A stretch of DNA of 64,000 nt from Sapria himalayana (GCA_029783825.1 JAREIK010002053.1:310001-374000), one strand, 5' to 3'. Positions 1-13,959 are shown, counted from the stretch's first letter. Numbers and translations are program-made. Notes: generated by a model not told the origin, from the letters alone.

Positions 1-656
1 TTCATATAAAGACAAATAGGGTAGGTGTCTTTAATTAAGAGAAAAAACAAGAGATAGGAAATATTTTCATTTATTTTGCAAAATCAACTTCTTTTATTTT
101 GCAAAATCAAACAAGATAAGGTCTCTTAGGCAAGGAAAAATCAAGAACTTCAATTGTTCTTACATATTAGATCATCCAAATAATAGAATCATGAGTTTAC
201 TTGTTTGATGCCTAAAAAGCTAAGATTCCAATGGTGATCCATCACCTATTATCATAAAAATGTTATCTAAAAAATTAGTGATAGTAGATACTTTGTATAG
301 ATTTTTTTTATCTAGATCCCATTAGATCAACCATGTTTATGCTTGTCATGGAATCAATCACATTTGACTTTCATCAATGGACTAACCAAGCATTTTGAAT
401 GCTATTATGATGATTATCCTTTTTGAAATGATACTTCCTTACCATGATGAATACATGAAGTCAACCAACCAATTCTCTTGTCAATACCATATTTTGGAAC
501 AAAAATACAAAAAACACAAATAAAAATAACTTTACAAAATTTATATATAAAATATTTTTACATAATAGGTAAAAGTGATTCAAGTAACCCACATGTCAAT
601 TATTCTCATTAAGAATACAAAATGATAAAAATAAAAATAAAGCTACAATATCCATA
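1..656. other. Unassigned AT-rich DNA, probable 3' LTR side of a minus-strand copia element
   Basis: No coding similarity seen. It lies directly downstream, in the minus-strand sense, of the end of a decayed Ty1/copia pol frame, so it may contain that element's 3' LTR. No second LTR copy is visible in the window, so LTR edges cannot be drawn. Confidence 0.3.
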
Positions 657-2560
657 TCAAGTTGGTGTATATAAATCTATAATAGCAAACTTAGAAGAAA
701 GAATGGTAAGTTGAGGCTTCTTCAAATGTTTCGTGGAGATATCCTCTAGATTTTCTATTTACTAATTTATGTTGTAATAATAGTCTCATTCTGAATCATC
801 TTCTTAAGAATAAAATAGTTTACTTCTATGTGTTTTGCTTGATAGTTAGAACAAAGAGTAGTAGGAAAACAAAGTACATACTTGATCTCCTCAAATAGAT
901 AATTAATCAATGAATCTCGTAAGTAACTATCATCATCACTTTAAACTATGTCCATGTACTATATTATAAAACAACTATCTCTCTCTTCCTTTTCTAAGAG
1001 ATAAATTACATCCAAAAAAAATACAAAACCTTGTCATAGAGCTCCTCTTAGTGCATGATGGTATCCAACTCTAATATAAATATTCATTCAAATAAAAATA
1101 TTTATAATTCATAAAATACATCTTATCTCCTTGAAACTTCTTCATATATCACAATATGTGAAACGATACATCATGGTGAACATTCCAAGGGAAATCTTGG
1201 AAATGATTAAATATATTAATTACATATATTATATTTGGCATGTTAATAGTTAAATATATAATCTTACATATGATTCTTCAATAAGAACTAGAGTCAACTG
1301 TGGAGTAACAACAAAAGTGAACTCAATAGCTCGACCACTAGGATTATCAATTATAGTTCGACCTAAAATATTAACCTTTGAAAGAGTATCAGATACATAT
1401 TTCTGATGCAACTAGATGGTACTTCTCAGAGAATAAGTCACTGCTATAATTAAAAAGTATTTGAGCCTCCAAATATCTTTCAACTAAAACTATGCATGAA
1501 TGTACTCTATGAATTGAGTGATCTCAAACTCATCATCTCTAATAGTGATAGTGTCATCTATTAGAAAATCATTAAATTATCTCATCATCAGGACTTTTCC
1601 ATAAAAATAAAGACATGTTAGTAACACACATGTGTAATCCAAATGTGATAATTATATATAAAAAAATCACAAATTAGGCTCTAATTGATTATTTAATGCC
1701 ATTGAAAATCCACCACAATCTACAAACCACATTTGATTGTACTGCTCAAAATCTATGTGATTACTTCATGTACACATCCTCACATTTACCATGAAATAAT
1801 TCCTTCTTCATGTTTAGTTGATGTATTTTTCAACTATAATATACTATAAATGAATTCTTAATTTATACTAAAGTATCTATGACACTAGAGAGTAATTGTG
1901 CTAGTAGTCCATACCAGATATTTAGTTGAACCCGCTCATTACAAATCTTACCTTAAGGAAAAATACCTTGCCATTTGTACCTATATTTATAGCTAATACT
2001 TATCTATAATCAATAACATAACTACTTGAAGGTCATGTTACTAGTTCTCAAGTACCATTAAAGTGGAAGACATGTATCTCTTCTATCATAGTCTGACACC
2101 ATACTAGATGAAATAATATTTCAGAAAAAAACCAGGGAGGGTATCCTAGTATTATCATGAGAATTAATAAAAGATATTAATGAATAATATAATGACTATA
2201 ATAAAACCTATAAAATCGAGAGTTGAGGATATCCATTATATTACTTCTATAGAGCAATCAAGAGGTCAAGATCATAGTGACTAGTTGCATAATCATCCAG
2301 CTCTTCAGTTGGCTCATCTTTGAATTGAGTATGCTGGATATGTTTATCTTTCTTGGCATAGACTTTTAAATTTTAGGTAGTCAAGTTTCCTAGTTATCGA
2401 CTCAACATGAGGCTATTCTAGTGAAAATCCATGGACTATTATATCAATAGGACCTAAATCTATAAGTAATGGAGGAAGAGTGATGGATGTAGGTGCAACA
2501 ACTACATGTACACTCTTCCTTGGTTCATGGAAAAAAATCTTTAATAAAAAATAATAATTC
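657..2560 (-). pseudogene. Ty1/copia pol remnant (reverse transcriptase and RNase H)
   Basis: Read on the minus strand in shifting frames, this matches the second half of a plant Ty1/copia polyprotein. A proline-rich stretch (about 2560-2400) precedes the RT. About 1832-1765 resembles the conserved RT block around HQLDVKNAFLHGDL, here HQLNMKKELFHGK followed by EDVYMK. About 1562-1548 has LIDD at the position of the catalytic YVDD box. Then come FQLKDIWRLKYFL-like and KYVSDTLSK-like segments. About 1080-700 carries the RNase H signature, with DWTGYHHALRGAL for DWAGSPSDRRSTTG, then AKHIEVNYFILKK and DISTK. The frame ends near 660 with the usual copia C-terminal DLYTPT followed by a stop. Many stops and frameshifts are present, so it is non-functional. 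The upstream integrase and gag parts are not recognisable here. Confidence 0.75.
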
Positions 2561-2989
2561 TTATGCTCACTAAAATTCTACTAGTGTTTAATGAAAAATA
2601 CTTAAAATTCTATTTGGGTACTCGAGTATAAAAGAAAAGTAAATCTCAGTGTGCTAGATGTCAACTTGCCTAATTTTGGAAATCGATCGAGAACAAAAGA
2701 AATGAATAGAAATTTTCTAAAAGGCAACTAAATCACTTCTCTAAAATATAGGACTTTAAAAGATACATAATGAGAAATGATATAATAGAGCATATGTTTA
2801 TTGAGGTAGATTATTTTAAAATTGTATATCTCCAAAAATATTTTATAACACACTTTCCAAATATGAGTGTTCAAATTGTCTCAATCAAATATCTTTTCTT
2901 CATTTCAGGAATCTCATTCTATTGTGATATATTCTATATTCAAACTCTTAAATATTCTTATTTATTTTAGTGATTTATGATAATGTATA
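2561..2989. other. Unassigned AT-rich interval
   Basis: It contains a 66-residue open frame at 2770-2970 (+) with no recognisable motif and AT-driven composition. Nothing else is supported. Confidence 0.3.
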
Positions 2990-5314
2990 AATATGGATTA
3001 TGGATTAATTTCATAACTTTAGAATTTTAGTGAGTTTTAATGAATAATCATGAAATTGATAAGTTTTTAGGTATATTTAGTTGAAGGGATAGAATATAGA
3101 GTATTGCATAGTTTTGGTATCTATTCCTAGCAAAAGCTCTACTTAATTGGTCATGAAAATTTTAATATTTTTTAATTCTACCAAGTCATTAACATAATCC
3201 TTTCATTATCCATCATATTTTTATGGTTGTAATATTATCATTGAGTCGCAATCATATTTATCTTATAAAATTTTAATTGAAATGATATTAATTATATGTC
3301 ACAAAAACAAAATACCCTACTGGTACTAAAGTTCTTGGCCAAATCCAAGTCTCATGACTTTATCTTTGATACAGCTAGGCAATCCCAAGTCAAAGTCATG
3401 TCTTTTTATTAGATCATAATTCGTGAGAAACACAAAATTATAAAGCTAAAACTATTTAAATTAAAGTTATACAAATTATTCAATAAAATGAATTATAGAA
3501 AATATTATATTGGATAATACTTGAGTATGTTCAATCTTTATAGTTGTGACTCTTATCATAAAATGAAAGAAAATCCATGACTTGTACATATGGGCTAATT
3601 GCCAATGTCATGCTATCCATTCGATGCTATGGTGATATGATATATGAGAGAAGTGAAGGCCAATGTCCCAGCCATTCATAGCACCATAGATGCCTGAGAC
3701 ATATGAAGAACAATTTTAATGTGATGGCTATTTCTCAGTGCCATAAAAATATAATACACATGAGAGACCTTCTCAATACCATGATTATTTTACAATGTCA
3801 TGACCATATAATGATAAATAAAGACTAATGCCAATGATGTAGTTATTTCACAATGCTATAATGCTATAATAGTATGAGAGGTCCTTCATCATGCCATGAC
3901 CTTTTCTAGCATCATCACCCTTTATAAAGAATAAAAAAATAGATGAACAAAGGATAGTACTTCATATTTTCATGACTTTGTGTTATTGAAATATTAGGCC
4001 CAAGTTATGGTTATTGCCCAATGTCATTACTTGTGTTACAAAAAAATAGAATGCATTTCAGAGTCATGACCATTTTTAAAAGTTATGACCCCGAGCTTAA
4101 GATATGAAAGCCTAAGTTTTAGCTTTCTTTTGAAAGCTATAACTTCCTACTTAATGTAATGTAGTATTATCCGAGTATAAAAATAGAAAAAAGAAATTTC
4201 ATAAACTTATCATTTTTTTACTTTTCCATCCATGCAAAAAGTAAGGCCATGGTGTAGAGATTATTGATATTGATGTAAGACTTAATACCAGGATCTACAA
4301 GGGTGAATTTTCATATAGTTGAGCTTTCATAAACCTATCTTATCATTTTTGTAAGCCTATCATTTTCATAAACCTAAGGGTAAATTTCTTACTCCCTAAT
4401 GGATCTATAAACAAGCAAGGAATGTAAGACTCAATACTAATGCCTAGAGTTAGAGGGGATCGCTATTAAACCTCTCCAATGTATGAGAGATTTAAAAATT
4501 TTTATTGAAATAACATGTGATCTATGCCCTTTGTGAGTTGTATAGTTTGATTTATATTTTATTATTGATATTGATGCATGAGTAATTAAATAGAACTTTA
4601 ACTAATATTTCAATATTTGGTAGGTTTGTGCGAAATTATTGTGGTGGATGATGATATGTAAACCATGAGGATCACTCATGTATTGAAAAGTTTAAAAGAA
4701 CTAGTTCTTGATTGAGATTAATGTTTTATAGTGTGTTCTCTCAAGAGTTTCATCTTTATTATGTGAGTCACATCATTACCGAGGAGGATAATGATAGAAA
4801 ATCTTTGCGACATGCATAAGTTTGTTGTGACTCACAAGTTGGTGACACACCTTGTAAGTTGATTTCACATATATGATTCTCATTAGTGAAACTGGAAGGA
4901 AGCATATATTAATTATGTGATTATGATGCTTATAAAGTCGAAAGTACAGATGCTTACAAACCATACAAATCCTTGATCTTTATGATACATGAGATTGGAT
5001 AATAAGATCTTGCAAATTTAGAAAATTGTTATGACTTTAGAAAATGGTCGTAACTTTTAAATACATCATAATTTTTTTGTAAAAAAAAAGTAACTTTTTC
5101 TAAAAGCTTTGACTTCCTACATAGAGTTATGCAGAATTATCAAACTATGAAAATGAAAGAAAGAAATTTTATAAACCTATTATTTTCCTTTTCTTCCTCC
5201 ATGCAAAAAACAAGGTCATGTCAAAGCTATCAAATCCTAAAAGTAAATTTCATACTCCCTAATGGATCTAAAAGCAAATAAGGGATGTAAGACTTAATAC
5301 TAATCCCTAAAGTT

Positions 5315-5340
5315 GGGAGGGGAGGGGGGTGTGTGTGTGG
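5315..5340. repeat. G-run plus (GT)n microsatellite in unit B
   Basis: A broken run of G residues leads into a short GT repeat. It occupies the same place in unit B as the longer tract at 8335-8383 does in unit D. Confidence 0.85.
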
Positions 5341-8334
5341 CTCTCAAACCCCTCATCTTTATAATAGATTTAAAATTTTTTATCAAAATATCATGTGGCC
5401 TATGCCCTCTAGAAGTTGTGTAATTTGATTTATGTGATGTGATATTGGTTTTTCATTAATGAATGTATTTGATTAACATTTTGATATTGATATTGATGGA
5501 TGAGTGATAATAAAGAATTTTAACTAGTATTTCAACTATTGGTAAGTTTGTGCGAGATTGTTATGCTAGAAGGTAAAAGGTAAACTATGAAGAAAATATA
5601 GAATATTATATATTTGCACTGAGGATTATAAAAGAATTAGTTCTCAATTGGGTTTAATATTATATAGAGCATTCTTTTAAGAGTTTTACCTTTATTGTGT
5701 AAGTCGTATCATTGCCAAGGAGAACAGTGATAAAAAATCTTTGGGACATGTACAAGTTTGTTGTGCCTTACAAGTTGGTGACTCCTCTTGTAAGCTATTT
5801 TTACTCATATGATTTTTTTGAAGTAAATATTATTTATTCAAGTATGATGCTTTTGAAGTCAAAAGTATAGATACCTATAAACTATACAAATCCTTGGTCT
5901 TTATGATACATGTGAGACAAGGTAATAAAAGGTTATAACTCTACGAAATAGCCATGACTCTAAGATACATTCCAATTTTTCTATAACACAAAGTAATGGC
6001 TTTCTTCTTAAAGCTATGACTTTTTGCTTAGAGTAATACAAAATTATCCAAGTATAAAAAAAGGAAGAAAGAGAAATTCCATAAACTTATCATTTTCTTC
6101 TACTCTCCACACAAAAAACAAGGTTATGATGCATCTACCAAACCATAAGGGTAAATTTCACACTCCCAAAAGGATCTATAAGTAATGAATTTAAGACTTA
6201 ATACTAAACCCTAGAGTTTGGAAGTATAGCTGTGAAACCTCTCCCTTATATGATAGATTTGGAAAGTTTTAACAAAATAGTATGTGGTCTAGGTCCTATA
6301 AGGGCTGTGTAATTTGATTTATCCAATGTGATATTAGTTTTTCATTAATTAATGAGCTAACCACTCATTTTAATTTAGTTTTTTATTAATTCCCTTATAT
6401 TATTTTAATCAAAATAGCATGTGGTCTAGGCCCTCTAGTTGTATTTTAGTTTTTGCTTGTATCATTTTCATTGTTTTTCCTTTTTAGAACACTTTTATGA
6501 GTTGAACTCTATGACTGAGCTAACCAATCTAGACTTAGAAATTAAAAGAACTAGAAAAGAAATTGATAGACAAATAGCTGATAAAAAGAGATTTTGATTG
6601 TCTAGTTATGAGAATTAAATAGTGCACTACTTGGGAGAAAACTAAATGATTTTTTTTCCATATGAGGATTATAATAAATACTTATATCTACCACATAAAT
6701 AAATATACACATCCAATAATCCATGAGTATAGTCATGGAACTTAATCCCTATCATGACTATCAAAATGTGAGCTTAAAGTTGCTCTATTATTTTTAGACC
6801 ATGTGACACTCGAACCTAGTCAAAGATTTCTTAGGGATATTTAATAAACTTTGTTATGGATGATGATGTTATTGCTCGGGAAGGAGTAATTATTTTAGTA
6901 TATGAGTTTGTTTGATATTTAAATTATAGAACATCTAATGTATTTCGTTGATTTATGAGTGTGTAAGCATCAAAATGAAGAAATTTTTTATTAATTTCAC
7001 AACTTTAAAATTTTGGTGGATTTTTATGAATAGTCATGAAAATAATATATTTTTGGAATTGTTTAGCTGAAGGGGTAGGCTAGTCTTGTGTAGTTTGAGC
7101 ATTCATTTTTAGCTGAAATTTTACTTAATTGATCATGATAATCTTTGTATGTTATAACCTTATCAACTCATTAACATAATCTTTTTACTATCTAACACAT
7201 TCTTTGTTATTGTAATATTATCATGGAGTCACAACATTCTTTATTTTGTGAAATTTAGATGGTTGTGGCTTTAATTCTATATCCTAGTAACCAAATTCCT
7301 CATTGGTGTTAAAGGTTATGGCCTAGTCTAAGTAGCACAAATTTATCTTTGATATAAGTTGGTAGTCTCAAGTCAGAGCAGTGACTTTTTTACACTGTCA
7401 TTGCCACAACTTTTGAGGTATAGAAAATTATAGAGCCAAAACTACTTAGGTCAAAATCATTATAATTATCTAGCATCATAACTTTATGTACACAAAATAT
7501 TATAGAGAAATTTACTTATTTATGGTCATTCCATAAGGTTGCGATTCTTTTCCTCAAAAGAAAGAAAATTTATGACTTTCACATACAAACTAATTTCTAG
7601 TGTCATGGCATCCTTTCAGCATTGCAACACCATAATATATGAGTGAAATGAATGTCAATATCATGACCACTAATAGTGTCATGGATACTTGAGACATATG
7701 AAGGGTAATTTTTGTGTTGTGGTTATTTCCCAATTCTATGATCACATAATACATTTGAGAGACCTTCACTATACCATGCCTATTTCAAAATATCATGACC
7801 ATATAATAATCAAGAAAGACTAATGAAAATATCATACCTATTTCACAGTACCATGGCTTTATAATAGTATGAAAAGCCCTTCACCATGTCATGACCTTTC
7901 CTAGTATTGTAACCCTTTATTAACAACAAGAAGACAAACACACGAAGTTGTGGCTACTTTACAACACCACAAATTTGTTTTGAAGGGACCTTAGGCTCAA
8001 GTCATGATTATTGCCTAATATTGTGACTTTGTGTTATAGAAAGATTATAATACATTTCAGAATCAGGACTATTTTTCTTAAGTCATAAACTCAAACTTAA
8101 GAGATGAAGACAAAATTTATGACTTTCTTTTTAAAGCTATGATTTCTTACTTAAAGTAATATAAAATTATATAAGTTTAAAAGTGAAAGAAAGAGAAAAT
8201 TTATAAACCTAATTTTTTCTTCTCCCTCCATGCAACAATAGAAGTAACTACCAAACAATAGGGGTGACTTTATACTCTCTATGGGCTCCACAAGAAAGTA
8301 AAGAATGCAAGACTTAATGCTAATCCTTATAGTT

Positions 8335-8349
8335 TGGGGAGGGGGGTGG

Positions 8350-8383
<34 letters not shown>
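8335..8383. repeat. G-run plus (GT)n microsatellite in unit D
   Basis: A G-rich tract is followed by about 15 GT repeats. It is the homologous position to 5315-5340 of the same tandem array. Confidence 0.9.
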
Positions 8384-8690
8384 CGTGGCTTTTTAAATCC
8401 CCTCTTTCTAGGGTGAATTTGAGATTTTATATCAAAATATTATGTTATCTAGGATTTATGTAATTTGATTTATATGATGTGATAAAGATTTTTCATTAAT
8501 GAATATGTTTGATTTATATTATATTATGGATATTTATAGATAGGTGATAAAATAGAGATTGAACTAGGGTTTTGACTATTAGTAGGTTGGTGCGAGATTG
8601 TCATAGTGAATGGTCATAAGTAAACCATGAGACTCACTAATGCATATGATATGAAGAATGATTTGTTATCTTAGTGTTGAAGTAGCAAGT

Positions 8691-10339
8691 GGATAGCGGG
8701 GACCACCATTATGATGAGTTCAAATGTGACATATACTTTCTATGCTATTAGGGTAAAAATTCATTACACAATATCTCAATATTTATTCTATATCCAAACA
8801 TAATATAATTCAAGCCAATTTAAACATATATTACATAAATTAAATAAATAAACATATGGATCTAAAATTATCCCACAATTCAAATATATAATTTATTCAG
8901 AAATAAGTTATATCACTATTGAATAATCAAATTGCTAATACAATCCTTTTAGGATCAATATCTAAATGAAAGTTCTCTTTAATACTTGTATGACTCATGT
9001 ACTTACAAATCTCTATTGATGAGATACGTTCATTAATAAGCTTTTAGGATATTATTTAAAAAATAAAATTAGGTCACAAAACAAATTCACAATAGGGTGT
9101 GATGTTACAAGATGTGTGGTATATATTCTCATGATTTATATAGAAACAATGATATCAGACAAATAATATTTTAATATATTATAAATTTTTATTTACTCAT
9201 AAGATCCATGTATATCTCGGATAATAATCAACAAAATGGATTATATATCTAAATCCTTCTTTGGTCACATCTCTGATTCAACAAATCAAAATATTATTGT
9301 TGTATTGATAACAATACAACAAATCAAGAATATCAATACAAATCAACCCAAAATATTCAATACATAGTGTTTTGAATAAGCTCCCATGCTAAAAGTATTC
9401 CTCACTCTAGAACAAACATTATCTTTCTTTGAAAATCTTTTGGGACATCAAATCACACATGAAGAAATACAATACAACTCAAAAAAAATTACAATCTACA
9501 TCATCGGAAAGAAGAAGGTGGATATATTGGTCAGCCCTGAGGACCCAAATCCTTCAATGGGAACTTTACTCTAGTGGCCTCAAATCTAGGTATGGATATG
9601 GAAGGTCTCATTGCATTTCTCTGATCTCTTCTTTCCCATTCCATCATCTTCACATTCACACTACATAAATTGTCTTGTCATCTTCAATCAAATTCAGTGA
9701 ATCTTCAAAAGTGTACAATGCAAAATACATGTGTTTTTGGTTCTTGTGGTACTTCTTCAATTTTTTATATATTGTTTCTCTTTATACTTCATACTATACT
9801 TTATGTCTTCATCTTTTTTTTTTCATCATTTTCTACCACTCGCTTGCATGAGTTTCATGAGTTTCCCAAATGATTATGTGCTTCCCATCATGTTAGTCTT
9901 TACTCTTCTCATTGCTTCTTCCAAGATCTTCATAACACAATCCTTAACTTTTTTTAGGAAGACACAAATAGGTTATCCTTCTTGTTGGGATGCAATTCAC
10001 ACAATGCATCTAATTGCTATACTTAAACTTTGTCTTCATCTTTCTTTCTCCTCATATATTCTTCCCATTTTGTATCTCCTCTCTAAATCTACCACCAATG
10101 TATTATGCATCATTTTTGATTCCATCTTTAAGCGAATCTCCCTATCATTGGCCTCCTATTTAATCATTTCTAAGAGGTTGAGGACATCTTCCAAATGTCT
10201 TTCTTATCTACTCATAAGAATATCATATCGGAGTGATGATTCTTTATCAAAAGTTTCTCCACATATTTTCATTATTTTTGCATTAACTTCGGAGCAGAAT
10301 GATACTTTTTGTCCATTTTAACACTACCATTGTCAAAAA
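8691..10339. other. Unassigned interval, possibly the 3' part of the gypsy remnant
   Basis: Plus-strand open frames occur at 9386-9574, 9670-9873 and 9731-10321. They are pyrimidine-rich, overlap each other in different frames and have no recognisable motif. The minus strand may continue the transposon protein found at 10340-11120 but is too decayed to call. Confidence 0.3.
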
Positions 10340-11120
10340 GATATTCATAGGCACCATTCATCCCTTTCTTCATTAGTCAAGAGTCACTCGGTTTATCATA
10401 ACATCATGATCAAGAAGGAGTGAATTATTTAGCCTAAAAATTATCCTTCTTAAAAGTAAAGGATGGACCTTCAAAGATCTTCTCTACATGGATCTTGTAT
10501 AATTTTACTAGTGAGAAGAGCAATATTTTTCTATCATGTTTAATAGTGAAGAGATGGAGGGTCGATTGTAAAATAAATCACAAAAATTTTAATAAACCCT
10601 TGCTCAATTCAGTAAGTTCTCACCACACTAAGTATTCATATGCACTTTTTGATAAAACTTTCTAACTACCTTTTCTATCTATCAATATGTTTGTGATTTC
10701 CTTGTAGTTTAGTTACATCTTTAAAAATTCGAAGGTCAAACCATCCACAATCATTTGCAATCCAAATACTTTATTAATAAAATTTCTATCGAAATATACC
10801 CAAGCTTTTCATATGTAGCACTACTTGTCATGCATGTCTTTCAATTTTGAGTAAAGCTTCCTCATGTTCATTTAATATTCTCCCATTACATGTGGGGGTA
10901 TAATCATTCATAATTTTCTCTCTCTATTATCAGAAAAAAAGAAGGAATGAACTCACTAAATCCATGCTCACTCACAAAGTTCTTCTTGGCTAGAATAGAA
11001 GTCATATACCGAATTCCTTTTTGTTAGAAAAATTGGCTCGAGTACCATGACTTTCAAAGAAGTCCCAGTGGAAAGTTCCCTTTGTTGCTTCCCTTTGTCT
11101 TGTTAACTCGTTTCAGTCTC
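10340..11120 (-). pseudogene. Putative plant transposon protein domain, decayed
   Basis: The minus strand reads through a conserved block seen in a plant gypsy-associated protein family usually labelled putative plant transposon protein. Landmarks in order are KNFVSEHGF near 10980, a proline-containing segment ending KLYSKLKDMHDK near 10840, then VYFDRNFINKVFGLQ near 10780. The last matches the family's V-x-F-D-x-x-x-I-N-x-x-F-G-L pattern. A later part around 10600-10480 resembles the family's RLLPTTH...RDRALLLYAI region only weakly. Several in-frame stops interrupt it. The function of the family is not established. Identification rests on remembered family patterns. Confidence 0.5.
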
Positions 11121-12249
11121 TTCTCTCCTCTTCCGTAGCTTTGAAATCAATATCTCTTTTTTTATTACATCTTTATGATCTTCAAAAACTAGTGTTACAT
11201 TGAGTTTCATCATTGTGGGGAAGAAGAAAAAAAATATTTAGCAAAATAAAAAATCTAGAGTCATTAATTTATACGGGGTTAGGGTTAAGTCATGACTGAT
11301 AAAAAATTATTGTAACTTTGTGCATGACCATGTCTTTTCTTTTAAAATAAAATCCACAACTAGCTTTGAGTGCTATAACTTCATGTATAGTGTAAGAAAG
11401 CTGTGAATGGATTTGAGTGTCACCACTCAAATTGACTTACAAGGAAGTCATTGTGAGGTTTGCATTCCACTTCTTTTTGGGCGTTTATAGTGTACATGTA
11501 TTTAAGTGTCAGTATAAGTATAAAAAATTCTTAATCACACAATGCAAATAAAGGAAATTTTTGGGTTGTCTCCATGCATAAATATGTTTAATATTTATAG
11601 CTTGACCAATATTTGGTCTCCAATTCAACCAGTTATTTTAGTAGTCCAAGCAAACTTATTGCTATAATCTTTCTCTTGTATTTATTTTCTTGAATTCTCT
11701 GTGAGCATTGAATCATCTATTAGATTTTCTTCTTTAGGATTTTTTTTAGTGGATGTTATGACCTTGTGAAAAGTTGTTGCATCGTTACATGTGATGTATA
11801 AACTTGGGGTGAAATTACAACTTCATGAATTACTCTTTATATCCCTTTTATAATGACTTTGAAATAAGTCATGATTTCTTCTTTAAGCTCTTATATCATC
11901 AAGATCTCAACTTCATCTTAGATTCAACATATAAAGTTGTGACTTCTTCAAAAGTTATGACTTTCTTTGTTACAACATATATCTTTTTCATTTTCTTCTA
12001 ATGTTCATTAATTGATATCTTCACCTCATTTTTTTCTCTTCTAGTAAATCTATGATCAACAACTGAATTTTATTTACTTATACTTTTTCTACAATCTCAA
12101 TAATTTTTTCGATAAGTTTTTTATGTTATAGAATTGGGAATTTAGTCATTTTAGTCTCTTTCTTTGCAACTTTGGGTAGGTTAACTTTGATTCTTTGAAA
12201 GTCATGAATTTGAAAATACCATAATTTCATAATAGTCTTTTTCTCAAGG

Positions 12250-12790
12250 TCAATTGCAATATTTTCTTTTCTTCATATTAACTTTAGTTCATTATCTTCT
12301 ATATCTTCTTTAGGAAAACAATCTTCCATAAATTTTTTATATCTAAAATGTATATTTTGTCTCTCAAATATGATAAGAGACTACTTATTCTCTAGAAATC
12401 TTTCTCTTCACCATCTAGACTCTACAAGATTTTATATAAGTTGAATTTTACTTGCTCTTCATCAACACAAAGTATGAATTTATTATTCATGGCATCTATT
12501 AATGCTTGTGCATTAGTTAAAAATAGTTATCATATGATCAATAAAACATATTAGTCTTCTTACATCTAAAGCACAACAAAATTAGCAAGAAAAATAATAT
12601 TATCAATCTTGACAAACACATCCTCAATAATCCCCTCAAAAAATTGATTGATCAATTAATCATCTATAGCAAGAGAAGGGATGGAGTAATCTCACCAAGA
12701 TTTAACCTCCACTCTAGGGACAATGACATCAAGTTGATACTTGATCCCAAATTACATACTAGATTTCAAAAAATATGTTCCTCAATAATG
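12250..12790 (-). pseudogene. Retropepsin-like aspartic protease domain of the gypsy remnant
   Basis: On the minus strand, about 12757-12719 reads CNLGSSINLMSLS, matching the Athila-type CDLGASINLMPLS protease segment. It follows a DPGSF-like start (NDPYSF). In the usual active-site position the aspartate is replaced by asparagine, so it would be inactive even without the stops. Downstream, about 12500-12400 reads ALINAMNNKFILCVDEEQVKF in pieces, like the family's TLIDVQKGELTMRV...VTFNVFKA stretch. Frames shift and stops are present. Confidence 0.6.
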
Positions 12791-12825
12791 CGCATAATCA
12801 TAAAACTATATGGATCATTTAGTTT

Positions 12826-13026
12826 TCATAAGAGTTTATATCGAATGATTGTGTTATATTTCTCGATCATATTCACCATTTCATACAACTCTAATTTCTT
12901 CTTACTACTCATGATGTTTTTCATAAATTGCATGTAGTAAAGCATTTGAGATAGGACTTCGGCGAAAGAAATATTAACTTTCAACTTAATAAAGATATAA
13001 AAAAGCCTCTTAAATTGCTCGTCCAA
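12826..13026 (-). pseudogene. Athila-type gag-pol linker segment
   Basis: An open 66-residue frame runs DEQFKRLFYIFIKLKVNISF, then AEVLSQMLYYMQFMKNIMS and KKKLELYEMVNMIEK. This follows the well-known Athila gag-pol pattern with ...KLHINIPFAEALEQMPSYVKFMK, then KRKL.EYETVALTEE. The short open frame is part of the larger polyprotein, not a separate gene. It lies just upstream, in the minus-strand sense, of the protease domain, in the expected order. Confidence 0.7.
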
Positions 13027-13959
13027 CTTTCCCTTTCTAAATTACTATAGAGAAGAAATATTTGGTGATAGATTTTGTTTATTGATTGCATGGTTATTCT
13101 CCAGGACATCAACCATATGTTCATTGCTTTGGGTAAGATGTATCCCCTTCTCCAATTTTACTTATTTATGTATCATGAATGAGGCATGAGTTGGGCAGTG
13201 AGTTCTATAGATGATGTGGTAACTTTATAAAATATCATGGCATTAGATGTTATGGCAATATCAGTCACTTCTTTCTCTACTTCATGATTTCCCTTGGCTT
13301 TTGCTTTTATTTTCTGCCCTTCTAACTTTTTTACACTTATAAGTATAATGGACATGGACCTCTTTTGTTCACATTAATATCACTGAGTAATTCAATTGTG
13401 TTTTTCTCCTTCATTAATAATCCTAATAAACCAAGTTGAGTCTCAATAGTCTACAGCATCATGTTCGTATATTCTATTCTTACTTCTAAGCATTTTATCT
13501 AGTTTTCATACACATTGTTCCTTCTCTTTGTCTCTATGAGTAGTATACGAAGATTCTTCTGAAATGATAGTTTTTTTACTCACTTTGTATTATTGTAATT
13601 GAAACCTGAATCTCCTTCCATTTATTATCTAGTTGAGTTGTTCCCAATTTTTTTGGAATTATATCATGTTCCCATGATTCCCATGCAACAAACTTTCATG
13701 ATTTCTTATATTTTGATGGTTGTTTATAGAAGTATTGTTGGTGGATCTAAATATACACCCTCTATTTTCTAGATTATTAGCTTCCTCCAAATGATACACT
13801 TAGTTGAAATTGGTTAATTCTTATTATTGCAAAACTATCAATTTTCTCCCAAAGTCTTTCATCACTTTGGGATTCAAATTTGTAAAAAAAATGTCAAGTT
13901 TAACTTTTATTGCTATTATTAGTCTATCCAACTCCAACACTTTAGTTACCTTTCTTCCA

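Larger units (their letters stand above)
2990..8690. repeat. Degenerate tandem array of four related long units
   Basis: Four diverged direct copies of one unit are visible. Unit A is about 2990-4990, B about 5000-5930, C about 5931-6939 and D about 6940-8690. A and D are the long form of about 1.8-2.0 kb. B and C keep mainly the second half, about 0.9-1.0 kb. Anchors: a segment with CATGACTTGTACATATG at 3575 pairs with a diverged copy near 7575. A segment with AGAGTTTCATCTTTATT at 4746 pairs with one at 5687. A segment starting near TATAAACC/ATAAACTT recurs at about 4200, 5165, 6080 and 8200. Both halves are rich in imperfect 'gtcatgacc' phrases. No coding potential is seen. The units could be old LTRs or the 3' non-coding region of a gypsy element, since a related fragment lies near 11280-11410. 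Confidence 0.65.

Noticed and set aside
9731..10321. A 196-codon plus-strand open frame with hydrophobic, membrane-like sequence
   Set aside because: It is antisense to, and next to, the decayed gypsy region, is T-rich, has no recognisable motif or second supporting feature, and two other frames are open over the same place.
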